Source of the DNA: Phycicoccus duodecadis | Lineage (GTDB): Bacteria; Actinomycetota; Actinomycetes; Actinomycetales; Dermatophilaceae | Assembly: GCF_002846495.1 (NCBI RefSeq) | Contig: NZ_PJNE01000001.1 | Location: 310,001 to 374,000 of the forward strand | Direction: 5' to 3' | Length of the DNA: 64,000 nucleotides | Shown: in pieces, positions 45,626-56,772 of the stretch | Numbering within the stretch: position 1 is the stretch's first letter | How the letters are laid out: the number at the start of each line of letters is the position of its first letter | Program-made: the position numbers and the translations under genes | Notes under the pieces: generated by a model | What the model was told of the DNA's origin: nothing | The model's input: only the letters and a program-made list of their open reading frames with translations | Databases searched by the model: none

Positions 45626-45648
45626 TGCGTTATACATTGCATGACGCA
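45626..45648 (+). promoter_or_regulatory. Promoter region of the sulfite reductase operon
   Basis: TACATT (45633-45638) can serve as -10. It lies inside an imperfect palindrome TGCGT-N13-ACGCA (45626-45648), which is an AT-rich island in this GC-rich region. The start codon is 44 nt further on with GAGGAA as Shine-Dalgarno. A sulfur-responsive repressor could bind here, but none is identified. Confidence 0.4.
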
Positions 45649-45681
45649 ACGTAACTCTTCCCGAGCACCGAGGAACCCCCG

Positions 45682-47388
45682 ATGACGACGACCGCTACCA
45701 CGCCGCGGGCCCTGCGGCCCCCGCGCGCCGGCCGGGCCAACGGTCAGTGGGCCGTCGACGGCACCGCGCCCCTCAACGCCAACGAGGAGTGGAAGCAGGA
45801 GGAGGGCGGGCTGTCCGTCCGGGCCCGCATCGAGGAGGTGTACTCCAAGGAGGGCTTCGGCTCCATCCCGCCCCAGGACCTCAGCGGCCGGTTCCGCTGG
45901 TGGGGGCTGTATACCCAGCGCCGGCCCGGGATCGACGGCGGCCGCACCGCCCAGCTCGACGACACCGAGCTCTCGGACGAGTACTTCATGCTGCGGGCCC
46001 GCCTCGACGGCGGCGCCCTGACCCTGGAGCAGCTCCGCGTCCTGGCGCAGATCTCCACGGAGTTCGCCCGCGGCACCGCCGACATCAGCGACCGCCAGAA
46101 CCTCCAGTACCACTGGATCCGCATCGAGGACGTGCCCGAGATCTGGCGTCGCCTCGAAGCCGTCGGCCTGCAGACCACCGAAGCCTGCGGCGACACCCCG
46201 CGCGTGGTCCTGGGCAGCCCGTTGGCCGGCATCGCCGCCGACGAGATCATCGACCCCACCCCCGTCATCGACGAGATCGTCGAGCGGTTCATCGGCGACC
46301 CCGAGCTCGCGAACCTCCCCCGCAAGTTCAAGACGGCCGTCACCGGCCACCCCAGCCTCGACGTCGTGCACGAGATCAACGACGTCTCCCTGGTCGGCGT
46401 CGTACACCCCGAGCTCGGGCCCGGCTACGACCTGTGGGTCGGCGGCGGCCTCTCGACCGCCCCGCGCCTCGCCGAGCGGCTGGGCACCTTCGTCCCCGAG
46501 GAGCACGCGGCCGAGGTCTGGCACGGGGTCGTGCGCATCTTCCGCGACTACGGCTACCGGCGCCTGCGCGCCAAGGCCCGCCTGAAGTTCCTCCTGGCCG
46601 AGTGGGGCCCGGCCGAGTTCCGGCGGGTGCTCGAGGAGGAGTACCTCGGCTACGCCCTGCCCGACGGCCCGGCCCCGGCCCGCGCCACCACCCCGGGCGA
46701 CCACGTGGGCGTGCACCGGCAGAAGGACGGCAACCACTACGTCGGCGCGGCCCCGGTCGTCGGGCGCGTCAGCGGCGAGGTCCTCACCGGCCTGGCCGAC
46801 CTGATGGCGGACGCCGGCAGCGGGCGGGTGCGCTTCACCCCGCACCAGAAGCTCGTCGTCCTCGACGTCGCGCCCGACCGGCTCGACGCGCTGGTCAGCG
46901 GCCTGGAGGCCCTCGGCCTCTCGGTCTCCCCCAGCCCGTTCCGCCGCAACACCATCGCCTGCACCGGCATCGAGTTCTGCAAGCTCGCCATCGTCGAGAC
47001 CAAGGCGGCCGCGGCCACCGCCATCACCGAGCTCGAGCAGCGGCTCGCCGACGTCACACCGGCGCTCGACACCCCGATCAGCCTGCACGTCAACGGCTGT
47101 CCCAACTCGTGCGCCCGCGTCCAGGTCGCCGACATCGGCCTCAAGGGCCAGCTGCTCACCGTCGACGGTGAGCAGGTGCCCGGCTTCCAGGTACACCTCG
47201 GCGGCGGCCTGGCCTCGCCCGAGCGCGACGAGGCCGGCCTCGGTCGGACGATGCGCGGGCTCAAGGTCACCGCCGACGAGCTCCCCGACCTCGTCGAGCG
47301 CCTCGTGCGCCGCTTCCTCGACCAGCGCGAGGGCGGCGAGACCTTCTCGGCCTGGGCGCACCGCGTCGACGACGAGGTGCTGCGATGA
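45682..47388 (+). CDS. Nitrite/sulfite reductase, ferredoxin-type (assimilatory sulfite reductase)
   Basis: A 568-aa sirohaem/4Fe-4S enzyme. The two ferredoxin-like half domains and the cofactor Cys pairs are clear: ACTGIEFCKLAI and NGCPNSCAR, the latter including the cysteine shared by sirohaem and cluster. TADISDRQNLQYHWIRIEDV is the conserved sirohaem-side segment. The adjacent cysH makes sulfite reduction to sulfide the likely job rather than nitrite reduction. The stop overlaps the cysH ATG (ATGA). Confidence 0.92.
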   Translation: MTTTATTPRALRPPRAGRANGQWAVDGTAPLNANEEWKQEEGGLSVRARIEEVYSKEGFGSIPPQDLSGRFRWWGLYTQRRPGIDGGRTAQLDDTELSDEYFMLRARLDGGALTLEQLRVLAQISTEFARGTADISDRQNLQYHWIRIEDVPEIWRRLEAVGLQTTEACGDTPRVVLGSPLAGIAADEIIDPTPVIDEIVERFIGDPELANLPRKFKTAVTGHPSLDVVHEINDVSLVGVVHPELGPGYDLWVGGGLSTAPRLAERLGTFVPEEHAAEVWHGVVRIFRDYGYRRLRAKARLKFLLAEWGPAEFRRVLEEEYLGYALPDGPAPARATTPGDHVGVHRQKDGNHYVGAAPVVGRVSGEVLTGLADLMADAGSGRVRFTPHQKLVVLDVAPDRLDALVSGLEALGLSVSPSPFRRNTIACTGIEFCKLAIVETKAAAATAITELEQRLADVTPALDTPISLHVNGCPNSCARVQVADIGLKGQLLTVDGEQVPGFQVHLGGGLASPERDEAGLGRTMRGLKVTADELPDLVERLVRRFLDQREGGETFSAWAHRVDDEVLR

Positions 47389-48101
47389 CCGCCGTCGCCA
47401 CCCGCACCCGCCGGTCCACCGACCAGCTGCGCGCGCTCGCCCACGACGGGCAGCGCCTGGTCGGCGAGGGCTCCGCCGACGAGGTCGTCGCGTGGGCCGC
47501 CCGCACCTTCCCCGGCACCCTCGCCGTCGCCAGCAGCATGGAGACCGGGGTGCTGCCCCATCTGGTCTCGCAGCACGCGCCCGGCGTCGACGTGCTCTTC
47601 CTCGACACCGGGTACCACTTCGCCGAGACCCTGGGCGCCCGCGACGAGGTCGACCTCACCCTCGACGTCACCGTCGTCGACGTGCGGGCCCGCCTGAGCG
47701 TCGCCGAGCAGGACGCCCGCTTCGGCCCCCGCCTGCACGACCGCGACCCCGCCTCCTGCTGCCGGATGCGCAAGGTCGAGCCGCTGCGCGAGGCCCTCAC
47801 CGGCTACGAGTGCTGGATGTCCGGCGTGCGCCGTGACGAGTCCGCCGCGCGCGCCGACACCCCGCTGGTGACCTTCGACGAGACCAACGGCATCGTCAAG
47901 GTCAACCCGCTGGCGGCCTGGACCCACGACCGGATGCTGGGCTACGGCCTGATGCACCGCGTCCCGGTGAACCTGCTGCTCTCGGACGAGTACCCCTCGA
48001 TCGGCTGCGCCCCGTGCACCGCGCGCGTCGAGCCCGGCGCCGACCCGCGATCGGGCCGCTGGGCCGGCCTCGACAAGACGGAGTGCGGCATCCACCAGTG
48101 A
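47385..48101 (+). CDS. cysH: Phosphoadenylyl-sulfate/adenylyl-sulfate reductase
   Basis: A 238-aa thiol-dependent reductase that makes sulfite. The PP-loop SSMETGVL lies near residue 50. The 4Fe-4S cysteines DPASCCRMRK and IGCAPCT are present, which is the signature of the APS reductase type that uses adenylyl sulfate. The C-terminal nucleophilic Cys is in KTECGIH. It is translationally coupled to the sulfite reductase gene by ATGA. Confidence 0.92.
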   Translation: MTAVATRTRRSTDQLRALAHDGQRLVGEGSADEVVAWAARTFPGTLAVASSMETGVLPHLVSQHAPGVDVLFLDTGYHFAETLGARDEVDLTLDVTVVDVRARLSVAEQDARFGPRLHDRDPASCCRMRKVEPLREALTGYECWMSGVRRDESAARADTPLVTFDETNGIVKVNPLAAWTHDRMLGYGLMHRVPVNLLLSDEYPSIGCAPCTARVEPGADPRSGRWAGLDKTECGIHQ

Positions 48102-48146
48102 CCGAGCGCGGGCACCCGTCTCCCGGAGTCCTGCGAGGGGAACAGC

Positions 48147-48179
48147 ACGCCGCCCCGGACCGATGGTCCGGGGCGGCGT
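48147..48179. terminator. Bidirectional terminator between cysH and acnA
   Basis: Perfect 15-bp arms (48147-48161 and 48165-48179, starting ACGCCGCCCCGGACC) around a GAT loop, 45 bp after cysH and 25 bp before the acnA stop. Confidence 0.65.
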
Positions 48180-48204
48180 CTCGTGGTGGTGCGCGGTGCG
48201 GGCC

Positions 48205-50994
<2,790 letters not shown>

Positions 50995-51040
50995 CGGGTC
51001 TCCCTTCCGAGTCGTGCGTCGTCGCGACGGACCCGTGATT

Positions 51041-51058
51041 TATCTTGACGTCAAGATA
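51041..51058. promoter_or_regulatory. Perfect MarR-type palindrome upstream of acnA
   Basis: TATCTTGACGTCAAGATA is a perfect 18-bp palindrome 47 nt before the acnA GTG. The shape fits MarR-family operators. In Streptomyces, TamR of this family controls aconitase genes, so a related regulator is a candidate. No MarR gene lies in the window. Confidence 0.6.
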
Positions 51059-51088
51059 TCTAACCACACGGGCCGGACGACGTCGAGC

Positions 51089-51949
51089 CTATGCCCGCTC
51101 GATCCCCTCGAGCACCTCCACGGTCCGCGCCCAGGCGGCGGAGGTGGTGTCGATGAGCGCGAAGTGGTCACCCGGCACCTCGACCAGCTCGGCCCGGGCG
51201 CCCGCCGCGGTGGCGGCCCCCACGTAGGCCTGCGACTGCGCGAGCGGCACGGTGGTGTCGTCGCGTCCGTGCACGCACCAGACCGGCACGTCGAGCGGGA
51301 CGCCGGCCGTGGGGTCCGCGACCGCGTACGCCTGCGGCACCTGGCCGGGGTCGCCGCCCAGGAAGGCCTGCACCGCCCCTCCCCCGAGGCCCCGCTCGGC
51401 CGCGGCGCGTAGGTCGAGGACGCCGGCCTGGGCCACGGCGTGGGTGACGCCGACCGCCGCCTCCGCCCACCGCCCGGGCCGGCGGCGACCCGCCGCCCAC
51501 ACCGCCAGCTGCCCCCCAGCCGAGTGCCCGAGGGCGACGACCGGCCCACCGCCCAGCCCCGCCCGGCCGAGCAGGTCGATGGCCGCGGACACGTCGTCGA
51601 GGGTCGCCGGCACTCCCCCGCCGTCGCCCACGCGCCGGTACTCGACGTTGAGCGCCGCCCAGCCGCGCCCGGCCAGGTCGCGCGCCAGGGGCCGGCCCAG
51701 CGACAGGTCGTACTCGGCCCGCCAGAACCCGCCGTGGAGGACCACGACGACCCCGTGCGCAGCCCCGGCGGGACGGTGGAGCTCCGCGACCTGCGACGGG
51801 TCGCTGCCGTAGCGCAGCACCCGCGGGCCGCCGTCCGTGGCGACGGGGCCCGGCGCGCCATCCGCCGCCGGCCCGGAGCACCCGACCGCCAGGGAGCCGG
51901 CCGCACCCGCCCCCAGGAGCGCGGCGAACCGCCGACGCGTCAGGCTCAC
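51089..51949 (-). CDS. Alpha/beta hydrolase with lipoprotein/Tat-like signal
   Basis: A 286-aa hydrolase. The N-terminus has TRRRF followed by a hydrophobic stretch and LAVGC, so it is a probable Tat-exported lipoprotein. The catalytic domain shows VVLHGGFWRAEYD, nucleophile Ser in ALGHSAGGQLAVW, Asp in HGRDDTTVP and His in PGDHFALID. The HGG-F pattern resembles carboxylesterase/dienelactone-like enzymes. The GTG start overlaps the upstream methyltransferase stop as GTGA. Substrate unknown. Confidence 0.83.
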   Translation of the reverse strand: MSLTRRRFAALLGAGAAGSLAVGCSGPAADGAPGPVATDGGPRVLRYGSDPSQVAELHRPAGAAHGVVVVLHGGFWRAEYDLSLGRPLARDLAGRGWAALNVEYRRVGDGGGVPATLDDVSAAIDLLGRAGLGGGPVVALGHSAGGQLAVWAAGRRRPGRWAEAAVGVTHAVAQAGVLDLRAAAERGLGGGAVQAFLGGDPGQVPQAYAVADPTAGVPLDVPVWCVHGRDDTTVPLAQSQAYVGAATAAGARAELVEVPGDHFALIDTTSAAWARTVEVLEGIERA

Positions 51950-53298
51950 GGAACCTCGGGGGCGAAGTGCGCGACGCACTCGACGTGATGGGTCATCGGG
52001 AAGGCGTCGAAGGCCCGCAGCCCGACCAGCCGGTAGCCGGCGTCGCGCAGAGCGGCGGTGTCGCGCGCCAGCGCCGCCGGGTCACAGGCCACGTACGCGA
52101 TGGCGCGGGGCGCCAGGGCGGCGATCTCGCGGACGACGGCCGGCCCGGCCCCGGTGCGGGGCGGGTCGAGGACCACGACGTCGGCGCTGGTGGGCAGCAG
52201 CGGTGAGCGGGCCGGAGCCCGGTGCGCGCTGCCCCGTGACCCGCCGCCCCGGCGCCGCGACGGGCCGCGCGAGGCCCTCGCCACCCCGAAGGCGTCGTCG
52301 ACCCGGGCGCGCAGCGGCAGCACCCAGGGCAGCTCGGCCATCCCGGCCCGGGCCCGCTCGACGGCTCCCGGGTCGGACTCGACCGCCACCACCTGGCCCG
52401 TGGGCCCGACGGCCTCGCCCAGGGCGGCGGCGAACAGGCCGACGCCGGCGTAGAGGTCGAGGGCCCGCTCCCCCGGCCGCACGGCCAGGACGTCCATGAC
52501 GGCGGTGACGAAGGTCGCGCCGGCCCCCGGATGCACCTGCCAGAAGCCTCGGGCCGACACCGTGAAGTCGCGGGCGACCCGACCGGCCCCGTCGCCCTCG
52601 CCCCACGTCGCCTCGACCCGCTCGACGACGTCGGGGACGGCGTCGTCCGGCCCCACGGGCAGGGCGACGGCCAGCGGCTCGCCGACCGAGGGCGCCACGG
52701 TGTCGACCGCCTCCACGCCCTCCCAGCGCCGCTCGGTGACCCGCAGGCCGTCCACCCCGGGCGCCGCGATGCGGCAGTGGTCGATCGCGACGACCTCGTG
52801 CGAGCGGTGGCGGCGCAGGCCGGCGCGGCCGTCGGGGCCCACGGCGAACTCGACCCGGGTGCGCCAGTCGAGGCCGGCGTCGTCGCCCGGCACCGGCTCG
52901 ACCACCACGTCGACGTCGAGGCCGGCCAGGCGCTGCAGCTGCTCGCGCACCACCTCGGCCTTGAGGGAGCGCTGGCGCGGCAGGGCCACGTGCTGGAGGT
53001 CGCAGCCGCCGCAGGCACCCGGGCCCGACCAGGGGCAGGGCGGGGTGACGCGGTCGGGCGAGGCCTCGAGGACGTCGACGGCGTCGGCGCGCACGAACCG
53101 GCCCTTCGGCCCGAGGTCGGTGACCCGGGCCCGCACCCGCTCCCCCGGCAGCGCGTGCCGCACGAAGAGGACCTGGCCCTCGTGCCGCGCCACGCAGTGC
53201 CCGCCGTGGGCGACCGGCCCGACCTCGACCTCGACCTCGTCGCCCGGGGCCAGACCCGCGGGGCGTCCCACTCCTCCGGCCTGCTCGGCGCCGCTCAT
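51946..53298 (-). CDS. TRAM-domain class I RNA uracil-5-methyltransferase (TrmA/RumA family)
   Basis: A 450-aa enzyme with an N-terminal TRAM domain (about 18-75) and a 4Fe-4S site (PCPWSGPGACGGCDLQH). The SAM-binding core contains LDLYAGVGLFAAALGEAV. The catalytic Cys is in YVACDPAALARD. An Arg/Ser/Gly-rich insertion at about residues 338-366 breaks the core between DDAFGV and ADVVVLDPPRTG. It methylates C5 of a uridine in rRNA or tRNA; the exact position is unknown. ATGA overlap with the permease gene and GTGA with the hydrolase gene show a coupled operon. Confidence 0.88.
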   Translation of the reverse strand: MSGAEQAGGVGRPAGLAPGDEVEVEVGPVAHGGHCVARHEGQVLFVRHALPGERVRARVTDLGPKGRFVRADAVDVLEASPDRVTPPCPWSGPGACGGCDLQHVALPRQRSLKAEVVREQLQRLAGLDVDVVVEPVPGDDAGLDWRTRVEFAVGPDGRAGLRRHRSHEVVAIDHCRIAAPGVDGLRVTERRWEGVEAVDTVAPSVGEPLAVALPVGPDDAVPDVVERVEATWGEGDGAGRVARDFTVSARGFWQVHPGAGATFVTAVMDVLAVRPGERALDLYAGVGLFAAALGEAVGPTGQVVAVESDPGAVERARAGMAELPWVLPLRARVDDAFGVARASRGPSRRRGGGSRGSAHRAPARSPLLPTSADVVVLDPPRTGAGPAVVREIAALAPRAIAYVACDPAALARDTAALRDAGYRLVGLRAFDAFPMTHHVECVAHFAPEVP

Positions 53299-55298
53299 CC
53301 GCGCCGCACGTCGCCGACGACCGGGCCCTCGAAGCGCTCCTCGGCACCGGCCGACGACGCCAGCTGCCACGGCACCGACGACACCATGACGCCCGGCGTG
53401 AAGAGCAGCCGGGTGCGCAGCCGCAGGGCGCTCTGGTTGTGCAGGATCTGCTCCCACCAGTGGCCGACGACGTACTGGGGGATGTAGACGACGACGATGT
53501 CGCGCGGGTTGTCGCTGCGGATCGAGCGCACGTAGTCGAGCACCGGGCGGGTGATCTCGCGGTAGGGGCTGTCGAGGGCCTTCAGCGGCACCGGGATGTC
53601 GCGCCGGTCCCACTCGGCCTGCAGGGCCTTGGTCTCGTCGGGGTCGACGGCCACCGTGACGGCCTCGAGGACCGACGGGCGGGTGGCGCGGGCGTAGGCG
53701 AGCGCGCGCAGGGTGGGCCGGTGGACCTTGGCGACCAGCACCATCGCGTGGACCCGCGAGGGCAGCATCTGGGCCTTGGTGTCGCCCTCCTCGACCGAGA
53801 GCTCGTCACGGACGTGGTCGTAGTGCTTGCGCACCCCCAGCATCAGGAAGAACAGCACGCCCATGGCCGCGATCGCGTAGCCCGCGCCGTGGGTGAACTT
53901 GGTGGCCAGGACCACGAGCAGGACGGTGCCCGACATGCTCGCGCCCACCCCGTTGATGACGCGGCTGCGCAGCATCCGGGCCCGGGCGGCGGGGTCCTTC
54001 TCGACCCGCAGGAAGCGGTTCCAGTGCCGCACCATCCCGATCTGCGACAGCGTGAACGAGACGAACACCCCGACGATGTACAGCTGGATGAGGCGGGTGA
54101 CGTCGGCGTCGAAGATCACGACGAGGAAGGCGGCGGCGCCGGCGAGGATGAGGATGCCGTTGGAGAACGCCAGCCGGTCGCCGCGGGTGTGCAGCTGGCG
54201 CGGCAGGAAGCCGTCGCGGGCCAGGATCGAGCCCAGCACCGGGAAGCCGTTGAAGGCGGTGTTGGCGGCCAGCACCAGGATGAGGCCGGTGACGATGGAG
54301 ACCAGCACCACGCCCACCGGGAAGTCGGAGAAGACCGCCTTGGACACCTGCCCCATCACGGTGTCCTGGACGTAGCCGCTGCCCACCGGCACCCCGTCGC
54401 GCAGCAGCTGGTGGGCCTCGTCGTCGGCGTACTTGACCCCGGTCCAGGTCGCCAGGGCGACCATCGACATCAGCATCGTCACCGAGATCGTGCCCATGAG
54501 CAGCAGGGTGCTGGCGGCGTTGCGGCTCTTGGGCTTCTTGAAGGCGGGGACGCCGTTCGAGATGGCCTCGACCCCGGTGAGCGCGGCACAGCCCGACGAG
54601 AAGGCGCGCAGCAGCAGGAAGGCCATCGCGAAGGTGCCGAGCTGCTGGAAGCCGTTCTCGGGGCGCAGCGTCAGCGCGGCGCTCTCGGCCTGCGGCAGGT
54701 CGCCAGAGACCTTGCGGTAGAAGCCGAAGAGCGCCATCCCGATGACCGCGGCCATGAAGAGGTAGGTGGGGACGGCGAACGCCGTGCCCGACTCGCGCAC
54801 GCCGCGCAGGTTCATCGCCGTGAGCAGCACGATGATCAGCACCGCCACGATCGCCTCGTGGCCACGGACGAACCCGAAGGCCGCCGCGGCGTTCTGCACG
54901 CCCGACGACACCGACACCGCGACCGTCAGCACGTAGTCGACCAGCAGCGCGCTCGCCACCGTCAGGCCCGCCCGGGGGCCGAGGTTCACGCTGGCCACCT
55001 CGTAGTCGCCGCCCCCCGAGGGGTAGGCGTGCACGTTCTGGCGGTAGCTCATGATGACCACGCCCATGACGACCACGACGACCAGCGCGATCTTCCACGA
55101 CTGGGTCAGGGCGAGGGTGCCGCCGGCCAGGCCGAGGGTCAGCAGGATCTCGTCGGGGGCGTAGGCCACCGAGGAGAGGGCGTCGCTGGCGAAGACGGGC
55201 AGCGCGAGTTTCTTCGGGAGGAGGGTCTCCCCCAGCCGGTCGCTGCGCATCGCACGGCCGAGCAGGACACGCTTGACGAGACGTCCGGGCGTAGACAC
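53295..55298 (-). CDS. APC-family permease, KimA-like potassium transporter candidate
   Basis: A 667-aa membrane protein with about 12 transmembrane helices (residues 40-455) and a cytosolic C-terminal domain of about 190 residues. The first helix region, PVFASDALSSVAYAPDEILL, resembles the K+ site region of Bacillus KimA (YdaO), which is also an APC protein with a large cytosolic tail. Two TrkA genes diverge next to it, supporting a role in K+ uptake. An amino-acid substrate remains possible. GTG 7 nt after TACAGT suggests a leaderless mRNA. It overlaps the methyltransferase gene (ATGA). Confidence 0.8.
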   Translation of the reverse strand: MSTPGRLVKRVLLGRAMRSDRLGETLLPKKLALPVFASDALSSVAYAPDEILLTLGLAGGTLALTQSWKIALVVVVVMGVVIMSYRQNVHAYPSGGGDYEVASVNLGPRAGLTVASALLVDYVLTVAVSVSSGVQNAAAAFGFVRGHEAIVAVLIIVLLTAMNLRGVRESGTAFAVPTYLFMAAVIGMALFGFYRKVSGDLPQAESAALTLRPENGFQQLGTFAMAFLLLRAFSSGCAALTGVEAISNGVPAFKKPKSRNAASTLLLMGTISVTMLMSMVALATWTGVKYADDEAHQLLRDGVPVGSGYVQDTVMGQVSKAVFSDFPVGVVLVSIVTGLILVLAANTAFNGFPVLGSILARDGFLPRQLHTRGDRLAFSNGILILAGAAAFLVVIFDADVTRLIQLYIVGVFVSFTLSQIGMVRHWNRFLRVEKDPAARARMLRSRVINGVGASMSGTVLLVVLATKFTHGAGYAIAAMGVLFFLMLGVRKHYDHVRDELSVEEGDTKAQMLPSRVHAMVLVAKVHRPTLRALAYARATRPSVLEAVTVAVDPDETKALQAEWDRRDIPVPLKALDSPYREITRPVLDYVRSIRSDNPRDIVVVYIPQYVVGHWWEQILHNQSALRLRTRLLFTPGVMVSSVPWQLASSAGAEERFEGPVVGDVRRG

Positions 55299-55305
55299 GG
55301 GGACC

Positions 55306-55380
55306 ACTGTAAGCAGTCCGGCCCCCACCCGTCGGCACGATCCGGTCCTCGTCTCGGCCGGGCCCGGCCCGTAGTAGCGT
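55306..55380. promoter_or_regulatory. Divergent leaderless promoters of permease and trkA
   Basis: TACAGT on the minus strand (55306-55311) lies 7 nt before the permease GTG. TAGCGT on the plus strand (55375-55380) lies 7 nt before the first TrkA GTG. The 89-bp gap therefore fires both ways. Confidence 0.5.
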
Positions 55381-55387
55381 CGGCGTC

Positions 55388-56050
55388 GTGCACTTCGTCA
55401 TCATGGGCTGCGGCCGCGTCGGCGCCTCCCTCGCCCGGGCCATCGAGCGCGCCGGCCACGAGGTGGCGGTCATCGACCAGGACGAGTCCGCCTTCCGGCG
55501 CCTCGGCACCTCCTTCGAGGGACGCACGGTCACCGGCGTGGGGTTCGACCGCGACACCCTGCGCGCCGCGAACATCGGTGACGCGTACGCCTTCGCGGCC
55601 GTCTCCAGCGGTGACAACTCCAACATCCTGGCCGCCCGCGTCGCGCGCGAGAAGTTCGGGGTCGAGCACGTCGTGGCGCGCATCTACGACCCGGGCCGCG
55701 CCGAGATCTACCAGCGCCTCGGCATCCCCACCGTCGCCACCGTGAAGTGGACCAGCGACCAGATGCTGCGCCGGCTGCTCCCCCAGGGCCACGTCCCCGA
55801 GTTCACCGACCCCTCGGGCCGCGTCGTGATCGCCGAGATGCCCATCGCGCCGTCGTGGATCGGGCGCCGGGTCGCCGAGATCGAGGCCGCCACCGGCGGC
55901 CGCCTCGCCTACCTGACCCGCCTCGGCGACGGGCTCCTGCCCGGCGAGGACACCGTCTACCAGGAGGGCGACCTGCTGCACCTCGCCCTGCGGCGCGAGG
56001 ACCTCTCCGCCGCCGAGCGCGTCCTCGACGCGCCGCCCGAGACCCACTGA
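55388..56050 (+). CDS. TrkA-family potassium uptake regulatory protein
   Basis: A 220-aa cytosolic protein with an RCK_N Rossmann domain (FVIMGCGRVGASLARAIE, with the acidic residue of VAVIDQDESAF) and an RCK_C (TrkA_C) domain from about 135 (IGRRVAEIEA). It binds NAD(H) or nucleotide and gates a K+ transporter subunit. It is the ceoB-type member next to the second TrkA gene 20 bp downstream. The GTG follows TAGCGT by 7 nt. Confidence 0.9.
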   Translation: MHFVIMGCGRVGASLARAIERAGHEVAVIDQDESAFRRLGTSFEGRTVTGVGFDRDTLRAANIGDAYAFAAVSSGDNSNILAARVAREKFGVEHVVARIYDPGRAEIYQRLGIPTVATVKWTSDQMLRRLLPQGHVPEFTDPSGRVVIAEMPIAPSWIGRRVAEIEAATGGRLAYLTRLGDGLLPGEDTVYQEGDLLHLALRREDLSAAERVLDAPPETH

Positions 56051-56070
56051 CGCCCGAAAGGCCACCATCC

Positions 56071-56760
56071 ATGCGCGTCGTCATCGCCGGGGCCGGCAGC
56101 GTCGGCCGCTCGATCGCCCGTGAGCTCATCCGCAACGGGCACCACGTGCTGCTCGTCGACCGCGACGCCGACGGCGAGCAGGTCTCGAAGGTCCCCGACG
56201 CCAGCTGGCTGCAGGCCGACGCCTGCGAGCTCGAGGCCCTCTCGGAGGCCGGGCTGGCCGACTGCGACGTCGTCGTGGCCGCCACCGGCGACGACAAGGT
56301 CAACCTGGTCCTGTCGTTGCTCGCCAAGACCGAGTTCGGCGTGCCGCGCACCGTGGCGCGCGTGAACAACCCCAAGAACGAGTGGATGTTCGACGAGGCC
56401 TGGGGCGTCGACGTCGCCGTGTCGACCCCGCGCCTGATGACGGCGCTGGTCGAGGAGGCCGTCTCGGTCGGTGACCTGGTGCGCATCTTCGAGTTCCAGC
56501 AGGGGCGGGCCATGATGGTCGAGATGACCCTCCCGGTCGGCAGCCCCTACGCGGGGGCCCGGGTCGGCGACGTGCCGTTCCCCGTCGACACCGTGCTCAC
56601 CGGCATCATCCGCGACGGCTCCCCCATCGCGCCCAGCCGCGACGACGCGCTCGAGCCCCTCGACGAGCTGCTGTTCGTCACGACGCCCGAGGCCGAGGCC
56701 GGCCTGGAGTCGCTGCTCAGCCCCGGCGAGCGCCAGCGGCGCGACGACTCCGACGACTGA
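56071..56760 (+). CDS. TrkA-family potassium uptake regulatory protein (second copy)
   Basis: A 229-aa TrkA protein with RCK_N (VVIAGAGSVGRSIARELI; LVDRDADG) and RCK_C (about 140-220: VGSPYAGARVGDVPFP). It differs clearly from the upstream copy, so the two are old paralogues, as in other actinobacteria (ceoB/ceoC). No TrkH/KtrB channel gene is nearby; the divergent APC permease is the likely partner. GAAAGG lies upstream of the ATG. Confidence 0.9.
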   Translation: MRVVIAGAGSVGRSIARELIRNGHHVLLVDRDADGEQVSKVPDASWLQADACELEALSEAGLADCDVVVAATGDDKVNLVLSLLAKTEFGVPRTVARVNNPKNEWMFDEAWGVDVAVSTPRLMTALVEEAVSVGDLVRIFEFQQGRAMMVEMTLPVGSPYAGARVGDVPFPVDTVLTGIIRDGSPIAPSRDDALEPLDELLFVTTPEAEAGLESLLSPGERQRRDDSDD

Positions 56761-56772
56761 GCCCCTCGACCG

